Source of the DNA: Hydrangea macrophylla
Lineage: Eukaryota > Streptophyta > Magnoliopsida > Cornales > Hydrangeaceae
DNA: 64,000 bases
Assembly: GCA_033977485.1 (NCBI GenBank)
Contig: CM066993.1
Coordinates: forward strand, 72,022,864-72,086,863
Direction: 5' to 3'
Below, piece by piece: positions 19,876 through 31,532 of this stretch. Under the pieces are notes generated by a model that saw nothing but the letters and a program-made list of their open reading frames with translations, was not told the DNA's origin and searched no databases. The position numbers and the translations under genes are program-made. The first letter of the stretch is position 1; every line of letters starts with the position of its first letter.

Positions 19876-21371
19876 TGTTGGGTTTGTGCCCTCAAACCAT
19901 TACTTTAGGTATGAGACATTAGCATTATAATATATTGATATCAACTTTACATTTCATTGTGTATGTTTCTTTCATGAGATGATTGTTTTATCCTTAAGTA
20001 TCATAGTAAGCAATTCGTGTGTGTATGAGATACACACAAGTGAGATACGAATTACTATTCTTTGATACTTAGAATATGTCACAGTGGATGATGAGACTGG
20101 ATACCTCATCAGGTCTACACTGTAGCATAATTAACTACCATTGGATGGAGTGATTAATCTCAATCACTAGAGTGTAGCTCTTAGTTGATATGCTAGTGCT
20201 TATAGTGCATTGACGGACCTGAGCTTTCCTATTGACGCTTAAGGCTGTCAACAGTCAATAGGAACTCATAACTTGTATAAGGTACGTGTTCTTAATCTTG
20301 AGATGATTATGAACACAGACTATGGATATGGCTGCTTTGACTTACCAATCAGTGAGGTCTATAGAAGATCAACACCTGGGTATCTTGGGTATGTCATGTC
20401 CATAGGGTTGTGAACATATATTGTCAAGATAGAATCTACCCTCTGATTCAGAGTAAGCATTCCCTTGAGAATGTCACCAAGTTGATTACTGAGTACTGAA
20501 GTCTTGTTGATAAGAGTTATCAACATGTTTGGTAATCATGAGTAGTGAATGAGACTCAAGGAATACAAGAAGTAATCATGATTCAGGTTGACAGTAACAG
20601 TTATCCGACTACCTGAATATGATTACGAATGCTGACGGTAGAGGGACATTAGTACACCATACAAGTCTAGTTATCGCTTCGGATATGTTCTTTTGCGTTG
20701 GAGTTCAGTTATCGTTTTATAGTGGAATAAACGTTAACTGACCAGTTAGTTAGTTTGCTGATCAAAGAGTTTGGTCATGGTAATTAACGAACTGGTCTGA
20801 GCCAACAATAAAGAGCCTAGGAGGTCCCACTCTTAGCTCCGCTAGGATGCTTGGAAAGACACTTGAGGAAGCTGTTAAGACAAGTTCGATCGATTGAAGT
20901 ATGTTCGATCGATTGAAGTCAGCAGGTTCGATCGATCGAGAATGGTTCGATCGATCGAAGGTTCGATCGATCGAAGTCACTTCGATCGATCGAAGTCTAG
21001 GTCGGTTCTGGAAATCTATAAATAGGGCAGCTGCGTTCTGGAAGTAAGTGATCGTCGTTTTTATACGCAGAAGCTGCAGAAACTATCATAGTCTTCCCAA
21101 AACCTTCCTATCCTCTCTATTAGGGTTCCCACGAACCCTAGTCTTTTCGGCAGGCATCCGCAGGAGTCATAAGGGTGAAGATCATCTAGTGGAGGCTGCT
21201 GGAAGTTAAAGTTTCAGAATTGGGTTCAAGACACTAAGGTATAATTCTTGCACCCCCTTGTACGCATCTATGGAATTGACGAGTAGTAGATCCTGGAATA
21301 CCAAAAGTTTTATAACTTAACCTATTTCCGCTGCGCGTTTAAACTCTAACTTTAAACCACTTTTTCCTTTA
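19876..21371 (+). repeat. 5' LTR of copia 1
   Basis: Starts TGTTGGGTTTG and ends CCTTTA (the 3' copy ends canonically CCTTCA). TATAAATA lies at 21017-21024. A cluster of TTCGATCGATCGAA-type palindromes occupies 20,883-20,997, just upstream of the TATA box. Confidence 0.95.
20883..20997. repeat. TTCGATCGATCGAA palindrome cluster in the copia 1 LTR
   Basis: Six copies or variants of the 14-bp palindrome TTCGATCGATCGAA within ~115 bp. The first two carry GATCGATTGAA. The same array is in the 3' LTR at 28,082-28,196. Confidence 0.85.
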
Positions 21372-21373
21372 AT

Positions 21374-21386
21374 TGGTATCAGAGCC
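21374..21386 (+). other. Primer-binding site of copia 1
   Basis: TGGTATCAGAGCC, complementary to the 3' end of initiator tRNA-Met, two bases after the LTR. Confidence 0.9.
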
Positions 21387-23069
21387 AGGCTCGTTTGGAT
21401 CTATAGATGCGTTTTTGGAACCCTAGTTTTGATTTGCATGTTGATTTTAGAATTGTTTTCGAAACTGCATCGTCACAGATCTGTTTCTGCAGTGTTATCG
21501 CAGCAGAATACAAAACTGTGATTGCATAGGATGCAAGGTGGGTTCGATCGATCGAACTTGTTTCGATCGATCGAACATTCTGTTCTCAATCGATCGAACT
21601 AGTTTCGATCGATCGAAGCCTTCTGGTGTTCGATCGATCGAATAGTGTTAGATCGATCGAGACAGATTCTCTGTCCAGGTGTTCTGTTCACAGTTGTAAA
21701 GGTTTTTTAAATTATACTTTAATCTTAAATTATTTCTGTAAAATTTTTAAATCATTCTGTGAAACTGAATGTTCAAGCGATTGAACAGTGTTCAATCGAT
21801 CGAAGGTTCGAGCGATCGAACGGTCTTCGATCGATCGAACTGTGACAGAGAAGTAAGATGTTGTTTTAAGTTCTAATTCAGTATGTAAAGTGTTTATATA
21901 CTGTGTGAATCAATTAAGTGTTCCAATAGTTACATATATTTGTTATGTATGTGTGGATGCGTGTACGACTAACCCTTTTGCAGCAAAATTAGTCGCTATC
22001 TCCCATGGCACCAAGTCGTTTAAATATTTATATTTAAATTATTTGAGATTGGTGCATGTTGTAATTTATTAATGGTTTGGTTTTAAGGCGTATGTAAAGG
22101 GCGCTGCGGCTTCAATCCTACGAAAAGGAAAGTCGCACCGGTTTCCCTAGCCTTTTATTTCTTTTTTGCTATTTCCTTTTTCTAGATAAATTGTAAGCTT
22201 CAAAAGAAGCATAGGTCCAATGTAATAGAACTAGAAATTCCATGAAGATGGAGCAAGGAGCCGTTGTCCATAAAGATGGAGCCGGAGGCGACCAAACCAA
22301 GAAGGTAGTTCTATGGAAATAGAGCCATGGGAGATAGAGGCATTGTTTGAATGCCTATATTTCATTTTAGTTTTTTGTTTTATGTGCTTGTTTTTGTGAT
22401 TGGCGTATAATACATTGTTGCATGCACTTAAAACAAGTTTTCTAAAATAAAATTCAAAAACCGTTTTCAACACATTAGTAAACATTGGATGTTTATGGGT
22501 AGTGTGTGGAAACATTTTTCAAAAGCAAAATCCTTAATTTACTAAATCTAGTGGGAGAGGGTCTTATCAAATAACACCCACGATCTTCCATTAACGGTTC
22601 ATTGTAAGATGAGTAGTGTATTCTATGTCACCTCGCCAGGGGTGATCATTCCATACGGAGGGTACACTGCTCATTGGTTACTAGATGTGAACTTCCTATG
22701 GATAGGATCAATCAGACGTGTTAGAGGGTGACCACCACACGGAGGCGCTACTTGAGACGGTTGTGATTGGATCCTAGTTAATGGTACACACTAGCTAAGC
22801 TATGGATAAGGGATCCCACACGGGGCATTATTCAGAAACTTAGAGATCAAATAGGTTCGGGAGTCATGGCTATTTTGCAAGAGTTGCATAGCGGATAAGT
22901 CATGATAAATCGAAAGATCGAACATTGACCACCACATGGAGGCTTTATTCTTTCGTTTCGATATTCCGGCGACTTTGTTTTTAAATAAGAGTTTTAAGGA
23001 TTCTTTTATTTCAAACTGTCAATTCTGATATCCATATTTATTTTGTTTGTTTGATTTTCAGTAATCATA
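21387..23069 (+). other. Untranslated leader of copia 1 with a second palindrome cluster
   Basis: A ~1.7 kb non-coding leader. At 21,541-21,842 it holds at least seven more TTCGATCGATCGAA-like palindromes. At 22,600-22,950 several diverged copies of a segment around CCACACGGAGGC recur. No upstream gene is supported. Confidence 0.6.
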
Positions 23070-26000
23070 ATGTCTGGATCTGCATTTAGTCCACTTGCCA
23101 CCATACTCACTCAAAACAAGTTAACTGGAAATAACTACACTGAATGGAAACGTAACCTTGACATCGTTTTAACTGCGGAGGATCACATATATGTCCTCAC
23201 CACCCCAAGCCCTGAAGAACCCGCGGCAAATGCTTCGGCAGCTGCCAGACGCGAGTTCGACAAATGGAAGAAGTCGAATGGAATGGCCCGTTGTTACATT
23301 CTGGCCTCAATGGCTGGTGTGTTACAACACCAATTCCAATCGAACGATTCTGCCAGTGACATTATCACATCCCTGAAAAAGATGTTTGGGGAGCATGGCA
23401 GGCCTGCCAGACAGGTAGCCATGCAGAAGATAATGAGTGCAAAGATGTCGGAAGGTACTCCAGTCAAAGAACATGTTTTAAAAATGATTGGTTATTTAAA
23501 CGAACTGGAGACCTTGGGAGCCAACATCGATGCACAGACCCAAGTTGATATGATTCTCAACTCGCTGTCGCCATCATTCGCTCAATTCAAACTTAACTAT
23601 AATATGAATCAAATGGATTTTTCAATGAGCGAATTAATGAGATCTTTACTGGCAGCAGAAGGGGTGATCAAACCTGGGGGCAGCGTTTTAAACGTTGAGA
23701 AAAGCGCTTCTTCTTCCCGATCTACACCGAAAGGTAAGAAAGGAAAGAAGAAGGCTGGCACTGGTGGTTCAAGTGTTGGACCGGTCCCTAAGATTGCAAA
23801 ATCTAAGGGAAAAGGTAAGGGCAAAGGGAAGGTGGGTGGCCAAGGCAAAGGAAAGTGTTTCCAATGCGGTGAGAAGGGCCACTGGAAGAGGAACTGTCCA
23901 GAATTCTTAGCTACAAGAGTTCAAGGTATGATTGAATCACATGTGATTGAAGTAAGTTTTATTACGGATACTTTAAACACTTGGTGCATTGATTCTGGTG
24001 CGACTAACCATATCTGTAATTCATTGCAGGGGTTCAGATCAACCAGGAAATGCAGTGATGGGGAGATCGTGCTTACTCTAGGTTCTAGCGCAACCGTATC
24101 TGCGGTTGCTATAGGAGTCGTAGTTTTAGAATTTTCAGACAATAAAGTTTTGATTTTATCAGATGTACTTTACGTCCCTTTAATGAGACGTAATTTAATT
24201 TCAGTTTCTAATTTAACAAATAATGGTTATTCCTTTCATTTTGGAACTGAAGTTGTCATTAAAAGAAGCAGTTCTTTTATATGTTCTGGTGTTAAATCAA
24301 ATGGTTTGTATGTGATTACTCCCAATATTTCAAAAGATTCTTGTTTGGAACTTAATAACTCAGTGGTAACTTTACCATCTAAAAGAAAGGAACCTTCCAC
24401 TAATCCAACAAGGCTTTGGCATATGAGGCTTGGCCATATCAATCTGAATAGGATTGGCAGACTAGTCAAAGAAGGGGTCTTAGGCGATTTGGTTCTCGAA
24501 CCAATGGAAGTCTGCGAGTCTTGTTTGGAGGGTAAGATGACCAAAAGGCCCTTTCCTGCAAAGGGCAACAGGACCAATGCATTGTTGGAATTAGTTCATA
24601 CTGATGTGTGTGGACCAATAAATATTAGAGCAAGGGGTGGTTATGAGTATTTCATAACATTTACCGATGACCACTCTAGGTATGGATATGTGTACCTAAT
24701 GCAGCACAAGTCTGAAGCCTTTGAAAAGTTCAAAGAGTTTAGGGCTGAAGTGGAGAAGCAATCGGGCACACATATCAAGGCCATTCGATCTGATCGAGGT
24801 GGCGAGTACCTCTCTAATGAGTTTATTGATCACCTCGTACAGAATGGGATTCTGTCACAGTTGACTGCACCTGGTACGCCTCAGCAGAACGGTGTAGCGG
24901 AGAGAAGGAATCGGACTCTTTTAGACATGACTAGGTCGATGATGAGTTATTCAGAGTTGCCATTATTCCTTTGGGGTTATACTTTGGAAACCGCTGCATA
25001 CATACTAAATCTAGTACCAAGCAAATCTGTTCCCAGGACACCACGAGAGATGTGGATTGGGCGCAAGCCTTCTTTGCAACATCTCCGAATATGGGGGTGT
25101 CCGGCACATGTGCTCAAAGGAAAGATGAGCAAGTTGGATTCTAGATCGGAAGTATGTTACTTTGTAGGGTATCCAAAGGGTACTTATGGATGGTATTTTT
25201 ATGATCCAAGAGAACAGAAAGTGTTTGTTAGTACAAATGTTGTTTTCTTGGAGGATGATTATATCATGAACCATAAACCTAAGGGAAGGATAGATCTTAG
25301 AGAGATAGAAGGAGAGCCCTCAGTCCAACCCGCAGTTGATAACGATGAAAATCAAGAAAATACCACTTCTTCACCCATTTCCGCACCGGTACCTCGTCGT
25401 AGTGGGAGGATTATCAGCCAGCCTGATAGATACATGTTCTTAGGAGAAGTTTTTGAAGCTGTCTCCATAGAATCTGAATCTGATCCTACCACTTACGAAG
25501 AGGCAATGGCTGATGTTGATTCAGCTCATTGGATTAAAGCTATGAAGGCTGAATTGGAATCTATGGATTCCAATCAGGTCTGGGATCTTGTAGAACTTCC
25601 AGCCAATATTAAACCCATTGGCTGCAAGTGGGTCTATAAGAGGAAAATAGGATCTGATGGAAAGGTTGAGACCTTTAAGGCAAGGCTTGTGGCGAAAGGC
25701 TATACTCAGAGGGAGGGCATTGACTATGAGGAAACCTTCTCGCCGGTAGCCATGCTCAAGTCCATCAGAATACTCTTATCCATTGCTGCATGCCTAGATT
25801 ATGAAATCTGGCAGATGGACGTCAAGACTGCATTCTTGAATGGCAATCTTGAGGAGGACATCTATATGCAACAACCAGAAGGGTTCATAGCTGGTCAGAA
25901 AGGTAACTTGGTATGCAAGTTGCAAAAGTCCATTTATGGGCTTAAGCAGGCATCCAGAAGTTGGAACATCCGATTTGACCAAGCGGTCAAGTCGTTTGGT

Positions 26001-27059
26001 TTCATACAGAATCTGGATGAGCCTTGTGTATACAAGAAATGTGAAGGGAAAGTAGTGGCTTTTCTTGTGCTTTACGTTGACGACATTCTACTCATTGGGA
26101 ATGATGTAGCGGCGCTGTCAACGGTCAAGGTTTGGCTAGCTAGTACTTTCGATATGAAGGATCTAGGAGAGGCGAGCTATATTCTTGGGATAAAGCTCTT
26201 TCGGGATCGCAAGCGAAAAATAATGGGATTATCTCAAGCTGGTTATATCGAGAAAGTGCTAACTAGGTTTTCAATGGATAATTCGAAGAAAGGTTTGTTA
26301 CCTTTCAGGCATGGTTTAGCGTTCTCCAAGGACCAGTGTCCAAAGACACAAGAGGAGAGGAATCGCATGGCAGGAATTCCCTATGCCTCGGCAGTGGGAA
26401 GTCTCATGTATGCGATGTTATGCACTAGACCAGATATCTGCTTTGCCGTTGGCATGGTTAGCAGGTATCAATCGAATCCTGGTCCAGAGCACTGGACAGC
26501 CGTTAAGCACATTCTTAAGTACTTGAGAAGAACTAAAGATTACATGCTTATGTACGGCGGTAGTGAGTTAATTCCAGTAGGATACACTGACTCGGACTTT
26601 ATGTCAGATAAAGATTCGAGAAAGTCGACATCCGGACATCTCTTTACCTTGGGAGGTGGTGCTGTTAGTTGGAGGAGCATTAAGCAGAAATGCATTGCAG
26701 ACTCAACTACAGAAGCTGAGTATGTGGCTGCTTGTGAAGCCGCAAAGGAAGCTGTTTGGATCAAGAAGTTCCTTATGGAACTCGAGGTGGTACCAGCGTC
26801 GCTGTCACCTATTACGCTATACTGCGATAATAGTGGGGCAGTGGCTCAGTCCAAGGAGCCAAGGAACCACGGGATGGGAAAGCACGTAGAGCGAAAATAT
26901 CACCTAATCCGAGATATAGTTCAACGTGGAGATGCGACTGTCACCAAGATTGCCACCGCTGACAATCTTGCTGATCCGTTTACAAAGGCCTTACCACAGA
27001 AGGTCTTTGATCGTCATCTAGATAGTCTAGGTCTTAGATGTAGTTCTGAATGGTTGTGA
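23070..27059 (+). CDS. Gag-pol polyprotein of copia 1 (intact)
   Basis: A 1329-codon single frame without a break. Gag ~1-260 ([32 protein letters not shown]); a Lys/Gly-rich basic linker ~215-262; zinc knuckle [14 protein letters not shown] at 263-276; protease [12 protein letters not shown] (D308). GAG-pre-integrase [14 protein letters not shown] ~449-462. Integrase with D511 (VHTDVCGP), D575 (RSDRGGEY) and E611 (GVAERRN). RT ~845-1080 with YVDDILL at 1002-1008. RNase H with TDSD ~1173, STTEAEYVA ~1212 and LYCDNSGA ~1250. Order protease-integrase-RT-RNase H is diagnostic of Ty1-copia. With intact LTRs, primer site and frame, it looks capable of being autonomous. Confidence 0.96.
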   Translation: MSGSAFSPLATILTQNKLTGNNYTEWKRNLDIVLTAEDHIYVLTTPSPEEPAANASAAARREFDKWKKSNGMARCYILASMAGVLQHQFQSNDSASDIITSLKKMFGEHGRPARQVAMQKIMSAKMSEGTPVKEHVLKMIGYLNELETLGANIDAQTQVDMILNSLSPSFAQFKLNYNMNQMDFSMSELMRSLLAAEGVIKPGGSVLNVEKSASSSRSTPKGKKGKKKAGTGGSSVGPVPKIAKSKGKGKGKGKVGGQGKGKCFQCGEKGHWKRNCPEFLATRVQGMIESHVIEVSFITDTLNTWCIDSGATNHICNSLQGFRSTRKCSDGEIVLTLGSSATVSAVAIGVVVLEFSDNKVLILSDVLYVPLMRRNLISVSNLTNNGYSFHFGTEVVIKRSSSFICSGVKSNGLYVITPNISKDSCLELNNSVVTLPSKRKEPSTNPTRLWHMRLGHINLNRIGRLVKEGVLGDLVLEPMEVCESCLEGKMTKRPFPAKGNRTNALLELVHTDVCGPINIRARGGYEYFITFTDDHSRYGYVYLMQHKSEAFEKFKEFRAEVEKQSGTHIKAIRSDRGGEYLSNEFIDHLVQNGILSQLTAPGTPQQNGVAERRNRTLLDMTRSMMSYSELPLFLWGYTLETAAYILNLVPSKSVPRTPREMWIGRKPSLQHLRIWGCPAHVLKGKMSKLDSRSEVCYFVGYPKGTYGWYFYDPREQKVFVSTNVVFLEDDYIMNHKPKGRIDLREIEGEPSVQPAVDNDENQENTTSSPISAPVPRRSGRIISQPDRYMFLGEVFEAVSIESESDPTTYEEAMADVDSAHWIKAMKAELESMDSNQVWDLVELPANIKPIGCKWVYKRKIGSDGKVETFKARLVAKGYTQREGIDYEETFSPVAMLKSIRILLSIAACLDYEIWQMDVKTAFLNGNLEEDIYMQQPEGFIAGQKGNLVCKLQKSIYGLKQASRSWNIRFDQAVKSFGFIQNLDEPCVYKKCEGKVVAFLVLYVDDILLIGNDVAALSTVKVWLASTFDMKDLGEASYILGIKLFRDRKRKIMGLSQAGYIEKVLTRFSMDNSKKGLLPFRHGLAFSKDQCPKTQEERNRMAGIPYASAVGSLMYAMLCTRPDICFAVGMVSRYQSNPGPEHWTAVKHILKYLRRTKDYMLMYGGSELIPVGYTDSDFMSDKDSRKSTSGHLFTLGGGAVSWRSIKQKCIADSTTEAEYVAACEAAKEAVWIKKFLMELEVVPASLSPITLYCDNSGAVAQSKEPRNHGMGKHVERKYHLIRDIVQRGDATVTKIATADNLADPFTKALPQKVFDRHLDSLGLRCSSEWL

Positions 27060-27074
27060 GTGCAAGTGGGAGTT
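27060..27074 (+). other. Polypurine tract of copia 1
   Basis: Purine-rich GTGCAAGTGGGAGT directly before the 3' LTR, after the gag-pol stop. Confidence 0.6.
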
Positions 27075-28570
27075 TGTTGGGTTTGTGCCCTCAAACCATT
27101 ACTTTATGTATGAGACATTAGCATTATAATATATTGATATCAGCTTTACATTTCATTGTGTATGTTTCTTTCATGAGATGATTGTTTTATCCTTAAGTAT
27201 CATAGTAAGCAATTCGTGTGTGTATGAGATACACACAAGTGAGATACGAATTACTATTCTTTGATACTTAGAATATGTCACAGTGGATGATGAGACTGGA
27301 TACCTCATCAGGTCTACACTGTAGCATAATTAACTACCATTGGATGGAGTGATTAATCTCAATCACTAGAGTGTAGCTCTTAGTTGATATGCTAGTGCTT
27401 ATAGTGCATTGACGGACCTGAGCTTTCCTATTGACGCTTAAGGCTGTCAACAGTCAATAGGAACTCATAACTTGTATAAGGTACGTGTTCTCAATCTTGA
27501 GATGATTATGAACACAGACTATGGATATGGCTGCTTTGACTTACCAATCAGTGAGGTCTATAGAAGATCAACACCTGGGTATCTTGGGTATGTCATGTCC
27601 ATAGGGTTATGAACATATATTGTCAAGATAGAATCTACCCTCTGATTCAGAGTAAGCATTCCCTTGAGAATGTCACCAAGTTGATTACTGAGTACTGAAG
27701 TCTTGTTGATAAGAGTTATCAACATGTTTGGTAATCATGAGTAGTGAATGAGACTCAAGGAATACAAGAAGTAATCATGATTCAGGTTGACAGTAACAAT
27801 TATCCGACTACCTGAATATGATTACGAATGCTGACGGTAGAGGGACATTAGTACACCATACAAGTCTAGTTATCGCTTCGGATATGTTCTTTTGCGTTGG
27901 AGTTTAGTTATCGTTTTATAGTGGAATAAACGTTAACTGACCAGTTAGTTAGTTTGCTGATCAAAGAGTTTGGTCATGGTAATTAACAAACTGGTCTGAG
28001 CCAACAATAAAGGGCCTAGGAGGTCCCACTCTTAGCTCCGCTAGGATGCTTGGAAAGACACTTGAGGAAGTTGTTAAGACAAGTTCGATCGATTGAAGTA
28101 TGTTCGATCGATTGAAGTCAGCAGGTTCGATCGATCGAGAATGGTTCGATCGATCGAAGGTTCGATCGATCGAAGTCACTTCGATCGATCGAAATCTAGG
28201 TCGGTTCTGGAAATCTATAAATAGGGCAGCTGCGTTCTGGAAGTAAGTGATCGTCGTTTTTATATGCAGAAGCTGCAGAAACTATCATAGTCTTCCCAAA
28301 ACCTTCCTATCCTCTCTATTAGGGTTCCCACGAACCCTAGTCTTTCCGGCAGGCATCCGCAGGAGTCATAAGGGTGAAGATCATCTAGTGGAGGCTGCTG
28401 GAAGTTAAAGTTTCAGAATTGGGTTCAAGACACTAAGGTATAACTCTTGCACCCCCTTGTACGCATCTATGGAATTGACGAGTAGTAGATCCTGGAATAC
28501 CAAAAGTTTTATAACTTAACCTATTTCCGCCGCGCGTTTAAACTCTAACTTTAAACCACTTTTTCCTTCA
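27075..28570 (+). repeat. 3' LTR of copia 1
   Basis: 1496 bp, starting TGTTGGG and ending CCTTCA; ~1% different from the 5' LTR. It includes the palindrome cluster and TATA box. Confidence 0.95.
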
Positions 28571-30594
28571 CTGGGGCCTCAGCAACGGCCGCAGGAACTT
28601 CACCAGCTGGGGGATCCTCACTGACATCCCAGTAATCCGAATTAATCCCCTCGTAGGCCGAGAGGACCCACTCGGGGTGGTCCCGGGCCACTCGTCGCTT
28701 CAGATCGACGTAACCTTGGAAGAAGCCCTCATCAAACGCGCCCTCCAAGGCCCCTACAGCGGGCGTCTCGGCAGCCGCCTTCGCAACAGACGCCTCGGCT
28801 GCTGCCTTCGCCTGGGCTTCAGCTGCCGCAGTTAGAGCCCGGGAAACCTCCAATTCGGCCAACGCCGCTGCCAGGTCCGCCTGGGCCGTACCCAAACTCA
28901 AAGCCAACAATTTTGCCTTGCTCGTCTCAACGGCCAGGGCAGCTCTTAGCACTTGCAGTTCTTTCCGCTCCTTCGAGAGGGCAGCCTCGGCAGCGCTGAC
29001 CTTCTCGGCCAGGGAGGAATGGACAGATTCGGATCCCGCGGCTATGCAGCCAACCTGCGGTAGGAGGGTGCAAATCGGTTAAACAAGTAATAAGTATGGG
29101 GCGAGTCCACATTTAAAGAGAAGCACAACACTCACCAGGTGGGATATGCTATATAGCCATCCTTGGAGCCCTTGGGGAGATAGCTCGGCACATGCTTCCA
29201 CCTGGCTTGGGACAAGGATGGATCTCAGCCTTTCCCGGACCTCAGCAGGCCCCCCTAGGGGCAGACCCGACGGAACATCGGACCCGGGCGCGGGCTCGTC
29301 AGTAACCGGCCTATGGGGAGCCGACGTCCCCACAGGGTCTGGACGGTTAGTCGTCCCGTGGCGAATACGCCTGAGCGGGCGCTCGCCACCCAGGCCCTCG
29401 GCGGCTGGCCTCTTTCCTTGGGCGATTGCCGCCCGAGCGGCAGTAGCGGCGGCGGCGGCAGCTTGCCTCTCCCGCAGCTGGTCCAAATTGCGCTTGGGGG
29501 CCATTTCTGCAGAACCCAAGGTCGCACAATCAGAAGTGCAAGAAAAAAAAAATGCAAAGTTAACTCATCATGTAGCCAGGATACTCACCAGGAATGATGG
29601 GCGAAAAACTGGGGGCTGAAACGGGTTCCTCAGGGGAGTAGGTCTCAACAAAGTCCCCTGTTCGGGATAGTACGTTCCAAACACTGGTGGGCAACTCTGC
29701 TAGCCTCAGGATCCTGGCCTGGCACACCTCAGGGATTTTTGGGGGTTTAGCTGAGCCCGCTGCGGACAGGGAAAAGAAGTTAGTCAGTAATCCACCGTGT
29801 CCCCGAAATACTAAGATAACAGACGAAGCTGGAAGGGCGGTCTTACCCCTCAACTCCCTAGCCCAGGATGTCCTCAGTTGGCTTCCCGGAGCCATGTCGC
29901 AGAGGCGAAGGGTAGACACCTGGAAATATTTTCCCTTCCACCCCTTATTATTGCTAGGGCAATTGTCGATAATTTTCCTGCCCGGACGGGCAGAAAAGGA
30001 GAAAAACTCCAATTCATTATGCACGGGAAATGGTCGATGGGCCCATAGGAACTCCTGGAGGGTAAGCTCATACCCGAACACTTGGGGCCACAGTGATATA
30101 CACCCCATCAGGAACCTCCACCCGTTGGGGGCCAACTGACCGGGAGCGATGTCGAGAAGGATCAGCATGTCCCGAGCCACAGGGTGAAGCGGCAGTCGGA
30201 GACCCGCCATCATAGCATCCTCAAACAGGGTGACGAACCCCGACTGATATAGATGCGCGCCGCCGGTGTTTACGGCAAGGGCGCAACCATCAGGGAGGGA
30301 ATGCCTCTCCCTGATCTGGAGAAGGTCTCCAGAGCGCAGGACGGAAGAGGTGGACTCACAGGCGAAGACCGCGCGGTCAGTTCCCTCAGGAAACTCGTCG
30401 CCCGAACCCCTCGACACGGAGGCAACGGGGGCCTCCTCAGAAGACTCACCGTCAAACAGACGGATGGGGATCCTGGCCCCACTTTGGTGGTCGGACAAGG
30501 ACTCAGGAAGCCGGCCCAGACTGGCACCAGGAGACCCCGACCGATATTGCTCACTCTCTGATCTCGACGCAGAGTTGAAACTGGAGTGTTCCAT
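28571..30594 (-). CDS. Antisense gene A of the Tat element (four exons, gypsy-type transposase family)
   Basis: Runs opposite to gag-pol. Exon 1 30594-29847 from ATG (MEHSSFNSAS); exon 2 29759-29589; exon 3 29506-29136; exon 4 29054-28571, then broken by copia and finishing at 19776. Introns 29760-29846 (87 bp), 29507-29588 (82) and 29055-29135 (81) all begin GTGAGT or GTAAGA and end CAG, and all phases fit. The protein would be about 620 residues. Exon 1 carries a domain resembling the 'putative gypsy type transposon' family (MAGLRLPLHPVARDMLI; APGQLAPNGWRFLMGC). Exons 3-4 give an RQAAAAAATAARAA segment and a long Ala/Glu coiled coil. Function unknown. Such extra antisense ORFs are known in Tat elements; they may act in packaging, regulation or host interaction, but this is unproven. 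Confidence 0.78.
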
Positions 30595-30947
30595 CTCTGG
30601 CTCTCCAACGGGAAGGAACGGACACAAACTACGACCGGCGAATGGATCAGAAACCCCAAACCTGATGTACAGGGGGGGCAGAGTTACTAACCTGAATGGT
30701 AACGAATAGACGATCCTCAGCACCAGATAACACTCTCTCAAAGCAGCGCAAGAAATACCCGCTCGATCAAGAAGACTTAGGGTTCCACCCGAATCGAAAA
30801 ACGCACAGAATCTAAGAAGGAAGAAATCCCACTCCCGCTCGAACTTCACTAGATTTGTTCTCTCCAGCCTTACTCTGAAAGGAAGAAGGAAATGGAAGCT
30901 GAAAATGGAAGACCAGAAAGGGATGCACGAAATGAGGCGAGCGTGCA

Positions 30948-31062
30948 ATATATAAAGGCTCTGAACGGCCCAGATCAGAACAGATCTAGCGGTCCAGAAT
31001 ATTCCCCGCCCAAACCGTCGCTTCGGTCACGTGGGGAGTCGCCTCAAAAGGCGCGCGCATTA
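30948..31062 (-). promoter_or_regulatory. Putative promoter of antisense gene A
   Basis: On the minus strand a TATATATT box (30948-30955) follows a G-box CACGTG at 31028-31033. The surrounding block (TCACGTGGGGAGTCGCCTCA, then a TTAAATGCG) is clearly related to that before gene B at 32,660-32,710. Confidence 0.55.
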
Positions 31063-31370
31063 AATGCGTGAAAAGACAGTCCCGTTACTCTGAAAACGTT
31101 TCAGTTACGACCACGTCTCCACTTGTTGGGATCTAAACCTGACTGATGATTGGTACAGGATAGCAGTGGTCCGGGCCCGAGCAGTCGCAACCCGGGCGCA
31201 ATCCTAAGCCGGTCAGATATCAACCGCCCAGCGTGGTGCAGAATTGATAAACAGTTAAAAGGGCACATTGAAAGGAAGAATTGGCCTCAAGGACCTTTTT
31301 ATTGCTATAAAGGGTAAACTATACAGAAGCCGGGGGCAGTTACAATAGCCTTCCCGAAAAAAAAATGCCT

Positions 31371-31532
31371 TCAAGGTCCTTGGCCTTTCAAAGCCTTGAC
31401 CTCCTCTTCTAAGGCCGCCACCTTCGCCACCAGCCCCTCTACGGCGAGCTCCAAGGCATGAACATCCAGCCCCCGAAGGGCGGAATCCATCTGCAGCTCG
31501 TCGCCCATCTTCTCCACCTCCTACAAACGGCT
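31371..31532 (-). pseudogene. Coiled-coil tail of antisense gene B behind two TAG codons
   Basis: In the same phase as gene B, after TAG 31533-31535 and a second TAG 31521-31523, reading continues EVEKMGDELQMDSALRGLDV and VAKVAALEEEVKALKGQGP to TGA 31371-31373. Both stops fit CAG to TAG changes. A coiled-coil end parallels that of gene A. Confidence 0.6.

Larger units (their letters stand above)
19876..28570 (+). mobile_element. Ty1-copia retrotransposon 1 (complete, nested)
   Basis: 8,695 bp. LTRs 19876-21371 and 27075-28570, both 1496 bp, differ at about 15 sites (nearly all transitions). Target duplication CTGGG at 19871-19875 and 28571-28575. A 1.7 kb leader precedes one intact gag-pol frame. 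It is inserted in antisense gene A of the Tat element. Confidence 0.95.

Noticed and set aside
20883..21842. CRISPR-like array from repeated TTCGATCGATCGAA
   Set aside because: Plant retrotransposon context, irregular spacing, palindromic 14-mers without uniform spacers.
29146..29619. Plus-strand frames opposite antisense gene A
   Set aside because: Shadows; the minus strand has splice sites, phases and a family-like domain.
30266..30709. 147-codon plus-strand frame
   Set aside because: Shadow of exon 1 of antisense gene A.
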